Below are positions 1-9,357 of a stretch of DNA of 64,000 nt, piece after piece. The stretch is from Rhodobacter sp. TJ_12 (GTDB taxonomy: Bacteria > Pseudomonadota > Alphaproteobacteria > Rhodobacterales > Rhodobacteraceae). Both the position numbers and the translations under genes were made by a program. The DNA is taken from contig NZ_NRRD01000001.1 of assembly GCF_020023995.1 (NCBI RefSeq), positions 186,001-250,000 on the forward strand, read 5' to 3'. Below the pieces are notes generated by a model. That model ran no database searches and was not told where the DNA came from. It was given only the letters and a program-made list of their open reading frames with translations. The stretch's first letter is position 1. Each line of letters begins with the position of its first letter.

Positions 1-938
1 AACCGGGTGTGTCGCTCGAAAATGTCGAAAAGGTCCGCGCCACCGCGCGGCTGATGGGCTATGTGCCCAACCGGATCGCCGGGGCCTTGGCTGGCGCGCA
101 AGTGCCGCTGGTGGCGGTCATCGTGCCCGGGCTGGCCAATATGGTCTTTCCCGAAGTGCTGATGGGGCTGAGTGCTGCGCTTGATGGAAGCCATTTGCAG
201 CCGCTTTTGGGGCTGGGCCATTACGCCGCAGCCACCGAGGAGCATGTGCTCTCAGAGCTGTTGGCGTGGCGGCCCGCGGCGGTGGTGCTGACCGGGCTGA
301 CCCATTCCGATGGCAGCCGAGCGATGCTGGCGCGCGCCGGTCTGCCCGTGGTCGAGATCATGGAATGCGAAGGCAAGGGGATCGATTGCGTCGTGGGCGT
401 GGCGCAGCGTGCCGCCGGGGCCGAAATGGGCCGCGCCGTGGCCGCTGCTGGGCATCGCAAGGTGGTTCTGTTAGGCTCTGCGCAGCAAGAAGATCGACGT
501 CAAGAGCGTCGCTTTGCCGGTTTCACAGAGGCGCTGGAGGTCGCGGGCGGGCGCGTTTTGGGCAGTGTAAGCTATGACGGGGCGAGCGCCTTGCCCAAAG
601 GGCGAATCTTGGCCGCGCAGGCGCTGGACCGCTGGCCCGATCTCGATTTTCTGTATTGCACCAATGATATGATCGCGGCGGGCGCGCTGTTTGGTTTGCA
701 AGCGGCAGGCCGTGTGGTGCCGCGCGATGTCGGGCTGGCGGGGTTTTCAGGGCTGGAGATTTTGGCCGGGCTGTCGCCACGCATCGCCACCACCGATACC
801 CGGCGTTTCGAAATTGGCGAGCGGGCTGGGCAGATGATCCGCGCCCGGCTGGCCGGGGGGGCGCCGGGCCAACGCGCCGAAATCGCGGCCCGGCTGCTGC
901 CTGGGGAGACTTTGCGTGCCCGGCGCGTTGCGCCCTGA
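1..938 (+). CDS. LacI/GalR-family repressor, GntR-like, 5' truncated
   Basis: The frame is open from base 3, so the gene begins before the window. Only the end of the helix-turn-helix region remains: the VSLENVEKV and LMGYVPN segments fit the end of the recognition region and the hinge lead of LacI-type repressors. The following roughly 270 residues form the periplasmic-binding-protein-like effector domain and stop at 938. Segments such as IVPGLANMVFPEVLMGL resemble the gluconate repressor (GntR) branch, but the ligand cannot be fixed from sequence alone. The GTG at 9 is an internal codon. No sugar-use gene lies downstream; nhaD follows after 288 bases and looks independent. Confidence 0.85.
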   Translation, partial: PGVSLENVEKVRATARLMGYVPNRIAGALAGAQVPLVAVIVPGLANMVFPEVLMGLSAALDGSHLQPLLGLGHYAAATEEHVLSELLAWRPAAVVLTGLTHSDGSRAMLARAGLPVVEIMECEGKGIDCVVGVAQRAAGAEMGRAVAAAGHRKVVLLGSAQQEDRRQERRFAGFTEALEVAGGRVLGSVSYDGASALPKGRILAAQALDRWPDLDFLYCTNDMIAAGALFGLQAAGRVVPRDVGLAGFSGLEILAGLSPRIATTDTRRFEIGERAGQMIRARLAGGAPGQRAEIAARLLPGETLRARRVAP

Positions 939-1110
939 CCGCGGCGCCATGGGGCGCATGCCAAGAGCGGCCACCCATCAAGGCGCGCAGGGCTGTCGGG
1001 TGCGCACATGTCGCAGCTTCGCGCCGCTTGGAATGCCCTTTGCGCCCGAAACCGCCTTAAACCGGGCAGGTGGCGGGCAAACCGGCTGTGCCGGGCCGAT
1101 TATAGTTGAA

Positions 1111-1226
1111 CCGCGACACGCGGCTCGGATAAACGAAGCCCCGGTGGGGCGCGCGCTAGACCCGCTCGGACAGATGACCTGCGGGCGAAAGAACCTAAGC
1201 GGGCAAAAACGCGGGAGAGTGGACAG
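1111..1226 (+). promoter_or_regulatory. structured 5' leader of nhaD, candidate riboswitch
   Basis: This stretch is packed with complementary segments. CCGCG 1111-1115 pairs with CGCGG 1119-1123. GGCTCG 1122-1127 can pair with CGA/GCC around 1134-1140. GCCCC 1138-1142 pairs with GGGGC 1146-1150 across a GGT loop. A single CCCGC at 1161-1165 can pair with any one of three GCGGG copies at 1181-1185, 1199-1203 and 1211-1215, and the last copy runs into the ribosome binding site GGGAGAG. That is the layout of a translational switch. Because the gene is a Na+/H+ antiporter, a cation riboswitch (the nhaA-I/Li+ class, for example) is a sensible guess, but I could not match a consensus. Confidence 0.5.
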
Positions 1227-2552
1227 ATGCACGAACTCAATCTGACCGGGAGCGCCTTCGGCATCCTTTCGGTCATCATCTTCCTTGGTGCCTATGTGCT
1301 GGTGATCTTCGAGGAAGCCACGCATATGCGCAAATCGAAGCCGGTGATGCTTGCGGCGGGCCTGATCTGGACGATGATCGGGATCGCCTATGCCATGCAT
1401 GGGCTCTCCGAAGTCGCACACGAGCATGCGGTGCATATTGTCGAGGAATACGGCGAGCTGTTCTTGTTCCTTTTGGTGGCGATCACCTATGTGAACACAA
1501 TGGAGGAACGCCGCGTCTTTGACGCCTTGCGCGCCAAGCTGATCGGCATGGGGCTCGGGTACCGCAAGCTGTTCTGGCTTACCGGGGTTCTGGCCTTCTT
1601 CCTATCGGGTATCTTTGACAACCTGACCACTGCCCTTGTTATGGGCGCGGTTGTGGTCGCCGTGGGCCGGTCTTCGGCGAAATTCGTCACCGTGGGCTGT
1701 GTGAACATTGTGGTTGCGGCCAACGCCGGCGGGGCCTTCACCCCCTTTGGCGATATCACCACGCTGATGGTCTGGCAAAAAGGCGTGATCGATTTCTTCG
1801 AATTCTTCGTCATCTTCGTGCCCTCGCTGGTCAACTGGCTGGTGCCTGCGGTGATTATGTCGTTTGCCGTGCCGAACGAACTGCCGCCGCCAGCCACCGA
1901 CAATGCCCGCATGAAACCGGGTGGGCGCGTGGTGCTGGCATTGTTCCTGTGCACAATCGTCACCGCGATCAGCTTCAAGAACTTCCTGCATCTGCCACCT
2001 GCCATGGGGATGATGATGGGGCTGGGCTACATGCAGATGTATTCCTACTTCCTTACCCGCAAGGGCAAACGGCTCAAGGATTCCGAACTGGTGCTGGATG
2101 CGTTCAAGCTGTTTGAACGGGTCGAATGGGATACGCTTTTGTTCTTCTTCGGTATCATCTTCGCCGTTGGCGGGCTTGGGGTGCTGGGCTATCTCGATAT
2201 GCTCTCGACCGGCCTTTATGAGGGGCTGGGGGCCACGGCGGCCAATACGATCCTTGGCGCGCTGTCGGCGGTGGTCGATAACATCCCGCTGATGTTCGCC
2301 GTGCTGACGATGGAACCCGAAATGAGCCATGGCCATTGGCTTTTGATCACACTGACCTGCGGTGTGGGTGGCTCGCTTCTGTCGATTGGTTCGGCGGCCG
2401 GTGTGGCGCTGATGGGGCAGGCCCGGGGGCATTATACCTTTTCGGGGCACCTGAAATGGACCTGGGCAATTGCGCTGGGCTATTTCGCCTCGATCGGGGC
2501 GCACCTGCTGATCAACGCCCACTACTTTGACGTGGCGGTGGAAGCTTTCTAA
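1227..2552 (+). CDS. nhaD: NhaD-type Na+/H+ antiporter
   Basis: This inner-membrane antiporter should export Na+ (or Li+) in exchange for protons, in pH and salt homeostasis. The 441-residue protein has about a dozen hydrophobic segments. It carries the ion-transporter motifs FDNLTTALVMGAVVVAVG near residue 135, NAGGAFTPFGDITTLMVW near residue 170 and VVDNIPLMFAV near residue 350, as in NhaD rather than NhaA or NhaB. ATG 1227 is preceded by GGGAGAG at 1213-1219. The long folded leader suggests control after transcription starts. A strong terminator follows the stop, so the gene is probably monocistronic. Confidence 0.9.
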   Translation: MHELNLTGSAFGILSVIIFLGAYVLVIFEEATHMRKSKPVMLAAGLIWTMIGIAYAMHGLSEVAHEHAVHIVEEYGELFLFLLVAITYVNTMEERRVFDALRAKLIGMGLGYRKLFWLTGVLAFFLSGIFDNLTTALVMGAVVVAVGRSSAKFVTVGCVNIVVAANAGGAFTPFGDITTLMVWQKGVIDFFEFFVIFVPSLVNWLVPAVIMSFAVPNELPPPATDNARMKPGGRVVLALFLCTIVTAISFKNFLHLPPAMGMMMGLGYMQMYSYFLTRKGKRLKDSELVLDAFKLFERVEWDTLLFFFGIIFAVGGLGVLGYLDMLSTGLYEGLGATAANTILGALSAVVDNIPLMFAVLTMEPEMSHGHWLLITLTCGVGGSLLSIGSAAGVALMGQARGHYTFSGHLKWTWAIALGYFASIGAHLLINAHYFDVAVEAF

Positions 2553-2575
2553 GACGCCGTTTGCACAGAATGTCG

Positions 2576-2612
2576 GGCCCGGGCTGCAGATGCATCCCGG
2601 GCCTTTTCTTTT
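2576..2612 (+). terminator. Rho-independent terminator of nhaD
   Basis: GGCCCGGG 2576-2583 and CCCGGGCC 2596-2603 form a perfect 8-bp stem, with TGCA/TGCA pairing possible inside the loop. The stem is followed by TTTTCTTTT, 23 bases after the nhaD stop. Confidence 0.85.
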
Positions 2613-2745
2613 GCGCAGTGGCGGTGGTTTGGGCGGGTTTCCGCGCAGCGGCGGATGTGTGCGGCCAAGGGGGCTTTTCGTGCTGCGGTGCCTGCCTGTA
2701 TGTCTGCGCGCGATAACGAACCGGTAACCAAACCGCGATCAGGAC

Positions 2746-3336
2746 ATGATGACCAAAAACCTCTTTGCTGCGACATGGGCGCTGAAACTCCCCTTGGCCC
2801 TTGGGCTGGCTCTTGGCCTGTCGGCCTGCGGGGACGGTGGCACGCTTTCGACCAAGTCGTTTTTGAACTTTGCCTCGGCGCGGCCCGAATCCGAAGGGAT
2901 CGACCCGGAGCGCAAAGCCTTTGCCATCGCCATGGCGAAAGAGTTGCGCGCGCGTGGCCAGCGTGTCTGGTGTGTGCCCTTTGCCCGCAATGCTTCTGGC
3001 ATTGAAATTCGCGGCAATGCCCGCACCTGGTGGTCGCAGGCCGAAGGGGTCTATGACCGCGGTCACGCGCCCAAACCCGGTGCGGTGATGGCCTTTACCG
3101 GCACCCGCAAGCTGCCCTTGGGCCATGTGGCGGTGGTTTCAGAGGTGATCTCGGAGCGCGAAATCCGCATCGACCATGCCAATTGGAAACGCAATCAATT
3201 GTCATTCGGCATGACCGTGGTGGATGTGTCCGACAAGAACGACTGGAGCGCGGTGCGCGTGATGAGCAATCCGGGCCAGTTGGGCCGCGTCTATCCGGTG
3301 TCCGGCTTCATCTATGAAGGTGCGACACGCGGCTGA
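2746..3336 (+). CDS. CHAP-domain lipoprotein, putative cell-wall amidase/peptidase
   Basis: The 196-residue protein has a lipoprotein signal: a basic start, a hydrophobic stretch, then the lipobox LSAC near residue 27. The rest fits a CHAP (NlpC/P60-like) domain, with the catalytic Cys in RVWCVPFAR near residue 70, His in LGHVAVV near residue 124 and a polar residue in HANW. Such enzymes cut peptidoglycan peptides; here it would be anchored to a membrane and face the periplasm. ATG 2746 and ATG 2749 are both possible, and AGGA at 2741-2744 fits 2749 slightly better. It is a single gene between two terminators. The family is clear; the substrate is inferred. Confidence 0.8.
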   Translation: MMTKNLFAATWALKLPLALGLALGLSACGDGGTLSTKSFLNFASARPESEGIDPERKAFAIAMAKELRARGQRVWCVPFARNASGIEIRGNARTWWSQAEGVYDRGHAPKPGAVMAFTGTRKLPLGHVAVVSEVISEREIRIDHANWKRNQLSFGMTVVDVSDKNDWSAVRVMSNPGQLGRVYPVSGFIYEGATRG

Positions 3337-3356
3337 TCTGCGGCTGCTGACAGGCC

Positions 3357-3385
3357 AAGCCCCGTTCCGCCGGAGCGGGGCTTTC
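3357..3385. terminator. bidirectional terminator between the CHAP gene and pmtA
   Basis: AAGCCCCG 3357-3364 pairs with CGGGGCTT 3376-3383, with TCC/GGA extending the stem inside. It lies between convergent genes and ends at TTTCTT on the plus strand, so it can serve both. Confidence 0.75.
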
Positions 3386-4009
3386 TTATGCGTGGTCCAC
3401 GCGGCGAAACCGCAGATAGGTCATCAGCCCGAGCGGCGGCAGGCGGTGTTCCTCGACCAATTCCAGCCGGGGTTCGCGCATCACATGGTGACGTTCGAAA
3501 TCCGAATGCCACCCCAAGGCATCGGCCAGCGGCGCCGCAGCCTTGGCGGCATACCCCCAGACGCCGGTCTGGTGCGCGAAATGGTTGGTGATCAGCACCG
3601 TGCCACCGGGGCGGCAGACCCGCGCCATTTCCGCCATCACGCGGTCGGGCTCTGGCACCACAGACATGATATGCAGCGCCACCACGTGGTCAAAGCTTTC
3701 ATCGGCAAATCCCAGCGTGCGGGCATCCATCAGATGCAGCCCCTTCACATGGCGCAGCCCGTCGCGCAGCGTGCGCGCCTGCGCCTGTTCCAGCATGTCG
3801 GGCGACAGGTCGATCCCGGTTACCTCCACATGCGGCTGGTAAAGGCTCAGCGCCAGCCCGGTGCCCACGCCGACCTCTAGCACCGCGCCGCCGCTGCTGT
3901 TGATCTGATGCGCGGCCCTGTGGCGCCCGGCATGGGTAATCTTGCCAAAGGTTTGGTCATAGATCGGGGCCCAGCGGCGATAACTGCGGGCAATCGCGTC
4001 TTCGTTCAT
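3386..4009 (-). CDS. pmtA: phosphatidylethanolamine N-methyltransferase (PmtA-like)
   Basis: This 207-residue class I SAM-dependent methyltransferase has motif I LEVGVGTGLAL near residue 47, the acidic GIDLSPDML (motif II) and DESFDHVVALHIMSVVPEP. The opening AIARSYRRWAPIYDQTFGKI and overall length match the short soluble PmtA of Rhodobacter sphaeroides, which converts phosphatidylethanolamine to phosphatidylcholine in three SAM-dependent steps at the membrane surface. UbiE-like methyltransferases share the fold, so function is probable rather than proven. ATG 4009 is chosen because family similarity begins there; the frame stays open another 57 codons upstream without resemblance. It lies downstream of the GGDEF-EAL gene on the same strand. 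Confidence 0.75.
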   Translation of the reverse strand: MNEDAIARSYRRWAPIYDQTFGKITHAGRHRAAHQINSSGGAVLEVGVGTGLALSLYQPHVEVTGIDLSPDMLEQAQARTLRDGLRHVKGLHLMDARTLGFADESFDHVVALHIMSVVPEPDRVMAEMARVCRPGGTVLITNHFAHQTGVWGYAAKAAAPLADALGWHSDFERHHVMREPRLELVEEHRLPPLGLMTYLRFRRVDHA

Positions 4010-4197
4010 GAATGCGTCATCCTCTGGCAATCCCGGCGGCGCAGGGCAGCTTTTCCCCTGACCGATCGGGGCGGGTGATCGGGAATTGTCCGCAAGGTGA
4101 CGTAAGGTTAAACCGCTGGCAAGGCCGGTGTCGCTTTTGATTTTCAAAACGTCGTAATTGGCGTGAATTTTGCGCGCCACACGGTTGGGGGAGTGCC

Positions 4198-7100
4198 CTA
4201 GGCCTCAAGCAAAGGGATTTCACGGTTTTGGATGAAGCTGGCCAGCCCGGCGGCATCCAGCGGCGGGGCCACCCAAAACCCTTGCAAGATCTCGCAGCCC
4301 ATCGCGCGCAGCGTCTCGGCTTGGTGCTGTGTTTCCACCCCTTCGGCAAGGGTGGTGACGCCCAAGGTTTTTGCCATGCTGACGATGGCGCGCACCAAAT
4401 CCTCTGCGCCCGGCTCGCCCTTCAGCGTTTCGGTCACGCGCCGGTCGATCTTGATTGCGCTGGGACGCAATTCCATCAAGCTCATGATCGCCGCGCGGCC
4501 AGAGCCGAAATCGTCAATCTCCAACGCAATGCCCGCGTCGCGCAACGTGGCAAGATGCGATTGCAAATGGGTGGCCTCAAGGCAGCTTGCCTCGCGCAGT
4601 TCCAGTGCCACTTGGGTCGCCCCGAAATCAAGCCGGTCCAGCAGCGCGGGCAGATCCGGCTCGCGCAGGTGATCGGCGCAGATATTGAAACCGATCTTAG
4701 GCAGCACGATCCCCGCCGCATGCCAATGCGCCAGCGTCGCCTGGCCCTGTGTGATGACCGCGCGGTCAATTTCTGGCACGATCCGCAATTGCGCCGCCAG
4801 TGGCATGAACGCTTCGGGCGGCAAAAGACCCCGGCGCGGATGCCGCCAGCGTACCAGTGCCTCGACCCCGGCCAGCTTGCCGGTGCGGGCGCAAACTTGC
4901 GGCTGGAAAACCGGCTCAAATTCCGCCCGATCAATCGCGCGGTGCAATTCCTTCACCATGGTGCGGTTGTCGTGCATGCGCTTGGTCAGATTGCCGGTGA
5001 AAAGCTCCACCCGGTCGCGCCCGGCCGCTTTGGCCCGATAAAGCGCGGCATCGGCGTAAAGCTGAAGTTCTTCGGTCAGGCCGGTCACATCCGGGGCGCT
5101 GACAATCCCGAACGAGGCGCTGATCCGGCAGGTCGTGCCGCGGTATTCGAACGGCGCGCGCAGGGCTTGGCGCATATCGGCCACCAGCGCCTCTGCCTCG
5201 GCCTGTGTGCTGCCCGGGGCCAGCAAAACCGAGAATTCATCCCCCCCAGCCTTGCGGCGAAATCGCCGGGACGCAGGCAGCCGCGCAGGACATCGGCCAA
5301 ATGGCACAGCGCCTGATCGCCCGCCTCATGGCCCAGCGTGTCGTTGACGTGTTTGAAATGGTCGATATCCACTTGCACCAACGCGCAGTCAGGGGCGGTT
5401 GCCCCGGCGCGGGCGGATTGCAGCCGCTCTTCCAGGCGGCGGTCGAAGTAGCGCCGGTTCGGCAAGCCGGTCAGCCCGTCGTGCAGCGCCAGATGTTCGT
5501 TGCGCGCGCGCATCTTTTCCGCCACGCCCCAAGCATGTTCCAGTTCGGTTTCGCGCGCCACATCGGCGGTGACATCAAAAAGCCCGCCGGTCCAGACCAC
5601 GGAACCATCGATCTGCCGCACCGGAGTTGACGAGGCGCTGAGCCAGATCAGCCCGCGTTTGGGATGCAGATAGCGAAACCGCATCCGCCATGGCGACAAA
5701 GACCGCATGCTTTCCGCCGTGCGTTCGTGCATTTTTTCGCGGTCCTCGGGCACGACCCGGTCGAAAACGGCACCGCCAAGGGCCAGTAGATCGGCGCGAT
5801 CAACCCCCAAAAGCTCGTTGAAACGCGCGCTGGCATAGGGGAATTCGGTCTGGCCATCGGGCGCGCGGCGGTATTCAAACAGCCCCACCGGCGCGATATC
5901 GGTGATCGAATTGAGCCTGGCATGGGCGCGCCGAACTTCGGCAGCGGTGCTGGCGGCTTGGGCCTCGACCGCGAGCCGGTCGGAAATATCGACCACTTTG
6001 CCAAACCATGTCATGGTGCCATCGGGCCGGGCAAAGGGGGCCGCCCACAGATGCAGCCAGCGCGTCGCGCTGTGTTCATCGCGCACACGCATCCGCAATT
6101 CGAGCAATTGCAAGCTCGCACGCGAGGCATCAAGCCGGTGGGCCAGCTTCTCGCGATCTTCTTCGTGCACATTGGCTAAAAGTGTGGCCGGGTTCCCGTC
6201 CATATCTTCGGCCCTCACCCCCAGAAGATCGGGAAATTTTTGGGTGAAATACGGGAACCATCCGTGGCCATTGAGTTCGCGGCGCAATTCGAACAACGCG
6301 CCCGGTACGTTTTCCGCAAGCATGTTGAGCCGCTCATGGGCGATGCGCAGGGCGTCGACCATCTCGCTTTCCTCGGTCACATCGAAGACGCTTCCGTGCC
6401 AGATCACGGCGCCGTCGGGCTGGCGATAGGGCATCGAGGACAGGTGCAACCAGCGTAGCCCGCGCGTCGGATGATTGAGCCGGTAGCGCACATCCAGCGG
6501 GGTCATCCCCTCGCGCGAGGCGATGATCGCCTTGCTCAGCATGGCGGCGTCATCTGGGTGGATATTGGCCCCCGCCGCGGCCCCATCGGCCAGCATTTGC
6601 TCGCGCGTGACGCCCAGAATATCGGGCAGGCGCGCACTGAAATAGGGCAGGTCAATCAATCCAGAGGTGCTTTCGCGATGTTCAAACAGCGCGCCCGGGG
6701 CATTGTCGGCCAAGGTGTTCAGCCGGTCGCGCGCGCGGCGCGCCTCGGCGGCGGCTTCGGCCAGTTGTGCCTCGGTCTCCTTGCGCGCGGTGATGTTTTG
6801 AAACGCCCCGCTCAGCCGCACCGGCGCGCCATCTTCGAACACGACTTCGCCTACGGCCCGCACCCAGATTTGTTCGCCATCTTGGCGGATCAACGGCAAC
6901 TCAAAGTCCCAAGGCGTGCCCTGTTCGATGCCTTTTTGCACGGCTGCGCGCACCACGGGTTGCGCTTCGGGGGCATAAAAGTTGATGGATTCCTCAAGCG
7001 TTGGGCAATAGCCCGGCGCGACGCCATGGATGCGGCAGGTTTCCTCGGACCATGAAATCTCGCCCGATACCAGATCGACCTCCCAGCTGCCCAAGCCCGC

Positions 7101-7919
7101 CAGCATCCCGGCACGTTCCAAAAGATCCTGCGCCCGGCGCAGCCGGGTTTCACGGCTTTTCCACTCATCGATGTCGCGGTGTACGCCGCTCATCCATTCG
7201 GGCTTGCCATCGGCGGTCCAGCTGCGCACCCGGCCAAGATTCCGAATCCAGACCCAGCGGCCGGATTTGTGGCGGATGCGCGCCTCCATCTCATACCAGT
7301 CGGTCTCCCCCGCGAAGTGACGCTGCAACGTCGCTTCAGAGCGTTCGAGGTCTTCAGGGTGGCACAAATCTGTCCAGGTCGTGATGCTGATGGGCTGCAA
7401 TTCCTCAAGCCCGTAGCCCGCGATTTCGGCCCAGCGGGCGTCAAAAATCGTTTCGCCGGTCTGCACATTCCATTGCCATAGCCCCAGTTTGGCCGCTTCG
7501 ACGATCCCGGCCAGTTGCGCCTTTTCGCAGCGTAGCCGGACCATCTCTTCAAGCGAAGGGGGGCGTATATTCAGCACGGCGCGCCCGGGTTGGCCGGGGC
7601 CAAGCCGAAGCAAGGTTGCCAAAAGTGGGTTCGGGTCAGCACTGGGGACGGCAGGCCACAATTCCATACTACCGTCGCAGGCCGCAGAGGCGAACCAGGT
7701 CGCCAGCGTGTCTGTCTCCGCCGCGGCAAAAAGGCTGGTCAGCGGGCGCCCCAAAAGCGCCTCGCGCGGCTGATCCAGCCGGGTGCAGAGGCTATCGCTC
7801 ACCTCGGTCAGGCATCCTGCGCCGTCGAAAGCCAGCGCCACGGCATTCAATAGGCCCGCTGGGGTGGGCACCTCGATGCCTTGCGGCGGGCAGCAGGTCG
7901 AAACCATCTCAATCGTCAT
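4198..7919 (-). pseudogene. multi-PAS GGDEF-EAL c-di-GMP enzyme, split by a frameshift
   Basis: Joining two frames gives a protein of about 1240 residues. Six PAS units come first; the last three are similar tandem copies beginning RLNTLADNAPGALFE, RLNMLAENVPGALFE and RLNSITDIAPVGLFE. A GGDEF diguanylate cyclase domain with an RPGD product-inhibition site and an EAL phosphodiesterase domain follow (EALVRW, DDFGSG, IKIDRR, EGVET all present). The break falls exactly inside GGDEF, at a run of seven G's in the coding strand (C7 at 5241-5247); eight G's would restore the frame. As written, the upstream part stops at 5085 after missing the GGDEF signature. ATG 7919 has GGAGG six bases upstream. 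The cause may be a real mutation, phase variation or a sequencing error. Confidence 0.85.
5241..5247. repeat. C7/G7 homopolymer at the frameshift point
   Basis: Seven C's on the plus strand (G7 in the coding strand) encode the two glycines of GGDEF. One added G joins RPGDFAARL to GGDEFSVLL in a single frame. Confidence 0.9.
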
Positions 7920-7990
7920 ACAGGGCCTCCGAAGTCTTGACCACATGGCCAGAGGCTTTCATTCAGTTTCCTTAAGAGACCATTTCAAGG

Positions 7991-8006
7991 TTAATGCCGT
8001 CTTAAC
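7991..8006. promoter_or_regulatory. CtrA-type binding site
   Basis: The bases read TTAA, seven bases (TGCCGTC), then TTAAC, an exact match to the full CtrA box TTAA-N7-TTAAC known from Caulobacter and used in Rhodobacteraceae. It lies 72 bases upstream of the start codon of the PAS-GGDEF-EAL gene and 270 bases upstream of mipZ. Single TTAA half-sites also occur at 7972-7975 and 8029-8032. The divergent gap 7920-8275 holds no other feature I can name. Confidence 0.6.
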
Positions 8007-8275
8007 ATTCTCCGGCAACCCCAACAAATTAAGGCCGGGCGTCGGGTGAAGATCGCGCAACTAGACGATTGTCGGGCAATTCCAGCCACTTCGCAGGCAT
8101 ACCCCGACAGTGGCGAGGCAAAGATTTTTGTCTGCCGTTGTCGCGCGCACCATGGCGGGCTATCGCAAGGCTGTCTGGCGGCGCAATCCTCTTGCACCGG
8201 GGCGCTTCCTTCGGTAGCCGGAGCGTCCTATAAGCGTTCGGGCTCCGCAGAGAGCTAGAAAACGGGGTTGGAAAC

Positions 8276-9085
8276 GTGGCGCATATCATCGTTGTCGGCA
8301 ATGAGAAGGGCGGTTCGGGCAAATCGACCACCAGCATGCATCTGGCCACCGCCTTGGCGCGCATGGGGCATAAGGTCGGCGGGCTCGACCTTGATTTGCG
8401 CCAGCGCAGCTTTGGCCGCTATGTCGAAAACCGGCGTGCCTATATGGCGCGCGAGGGGCTTGATCTGCCGACACCGGATTACCGCGAACTGCCCGAGGCC
8501 GATGCCGCGCATCTTGCCCCCGGCGAAAACCCCTACGATCATCGCCTGTCCACCGCAGTGGCCGATCTGGATCAAGTGTGCGATTTCGTGATCATCGACT
8601 GCCCCGGCTCGCACACGCGGCTCAGCCAAGTGGCGCATTCGTTGGCCGATACGCTGATCACGCCGCTCAATGACAGTTTCATCGATTTCGACTTGTTGGC
8701 GCGGATCGATCCGGAAACCTCAAAGGTCACCGGCCCGTCGATTTATTCGGAAATGGTGTGGTCGGCGCGACAGTTGCGCGCGCGTGCGGGCCTTAAGCCG
8801 ATCGACTGGATCGTGCTGCGCAACCGGATGGGCGCGCAACAGGCGCATAACAAGCGCAAGGTGGGCGCAGCGCTGGATCAATTGTCCAAGCGGATCGGCT
8901 TCCGCGTGGCTCCGGGCTTTTCGGAGCGGGTGATTTTCCGCGAATTGTTCCCGCGCGGCATGACGCTTTTGGATCTGCGCGATCTGGGGGTCGAGAACCT
9001 CAATATCTCGAATGTGGCCGCGCGTCAGGAATTGCGCGACCTGGTCAAGACGCTGGAATTGCCCGGCGTTACCGTCGACTTCTAG
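8276..9085 (+). CDS. mipZ: MipZ-like division-plane positioning ATPase
   Basis: This 269-residue ParA/MinD-superfamily ATPase has the deviant Walker A motif NEKGGSGKSTTSMHLA near residue 10 and the Walker B segment DFVIIDCPGSHTRLS near residue 105. The long insert with NRRAYMAREGLDLPTP and the conserved end ENLNISNVAARQELRDLV fit MipZ, which binds ParB at the chromosome origins and inhibits FtsZ so that division occurs at mid-cell. The start is GTG 8276, right where family similarity begins; no strong ribosome binding site is visible. It is transcribed away from the c-di-GMP gene across a region containing a CtrA box. Confidence 0.85.
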   Translation: MAHIIVVGNEKGGSGKSTTSMHLATALARMGHKVGGLDLDLRQRSFGRYVENRRAYMAREGLDLPTPDYRELPEADAAHLAPGENPYDHRLSTAVADLDQVCDFVIIDCPGSHTRLSQVAHSLADTLITPLNDSFIDFDLLARIDPETSKVTGPSIYSEMVWSARQLRARAGLKPIDWIVLRNRMGAQQAHNKRKVGAALDQLSKRIGFRVAPGFSERVIFRELFPRGMTLLDLRDLGVENLNISNVAARQELRDLVKTLELPGVTVDF

Positions 9086-9089
9086 GCGC

Positions 9090-9248
9090 TTAGACCGCGC
9101 GCCCTGGCCCCCGGAACGGCGAAACCAAACCCTGCCTGTGCGGACCCCGGTTTTGTGCGCTGTCGCAAAGCGCGCGCATCCGTGCGGCGAAAACCGCATC
9201 TTCGCTGTGGCGCCACCGCGCCAGAAGAGTGATCAGTTTCTGCGCCAT
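9090..9248 (-). CDS. small uncharacterised protein, 52 residues
   Basis: ATG 9248 is preceded by an excellent ribosome binding site (GGGGAGGA ending five bases before it) and opens a 52-codon frame ending TAA at 9092-9090. The peptide starts MAQKLITLLARWRHSEDAV and continues with AARMRALCDSAQNRG; it is basic and has one cysteine. It converges on mipZ with four bases between the stops, and tex lies upstream on the same strand. I recognise no family. The ribosome binding site and the tight fit to the neighbouring stop are the arguments that it is real. Confidence 0.5.
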   Translation of the reverse strand: MAQKLITLLARWRHSEDAVFAARMRALCDSAQNRGPHRQGLVSPFRGPGRAV

Positions 9249-9357
9249 CTTATCCTCCCCATCGCATCAGCCGGTGTGGCTGCAAACAGTCTTTTCTTAA
9301 GTTTTACGACGGTTTGCGGCTAAAACGGGGCGGCCATGGGGTGAATGCGGGGCTGGC

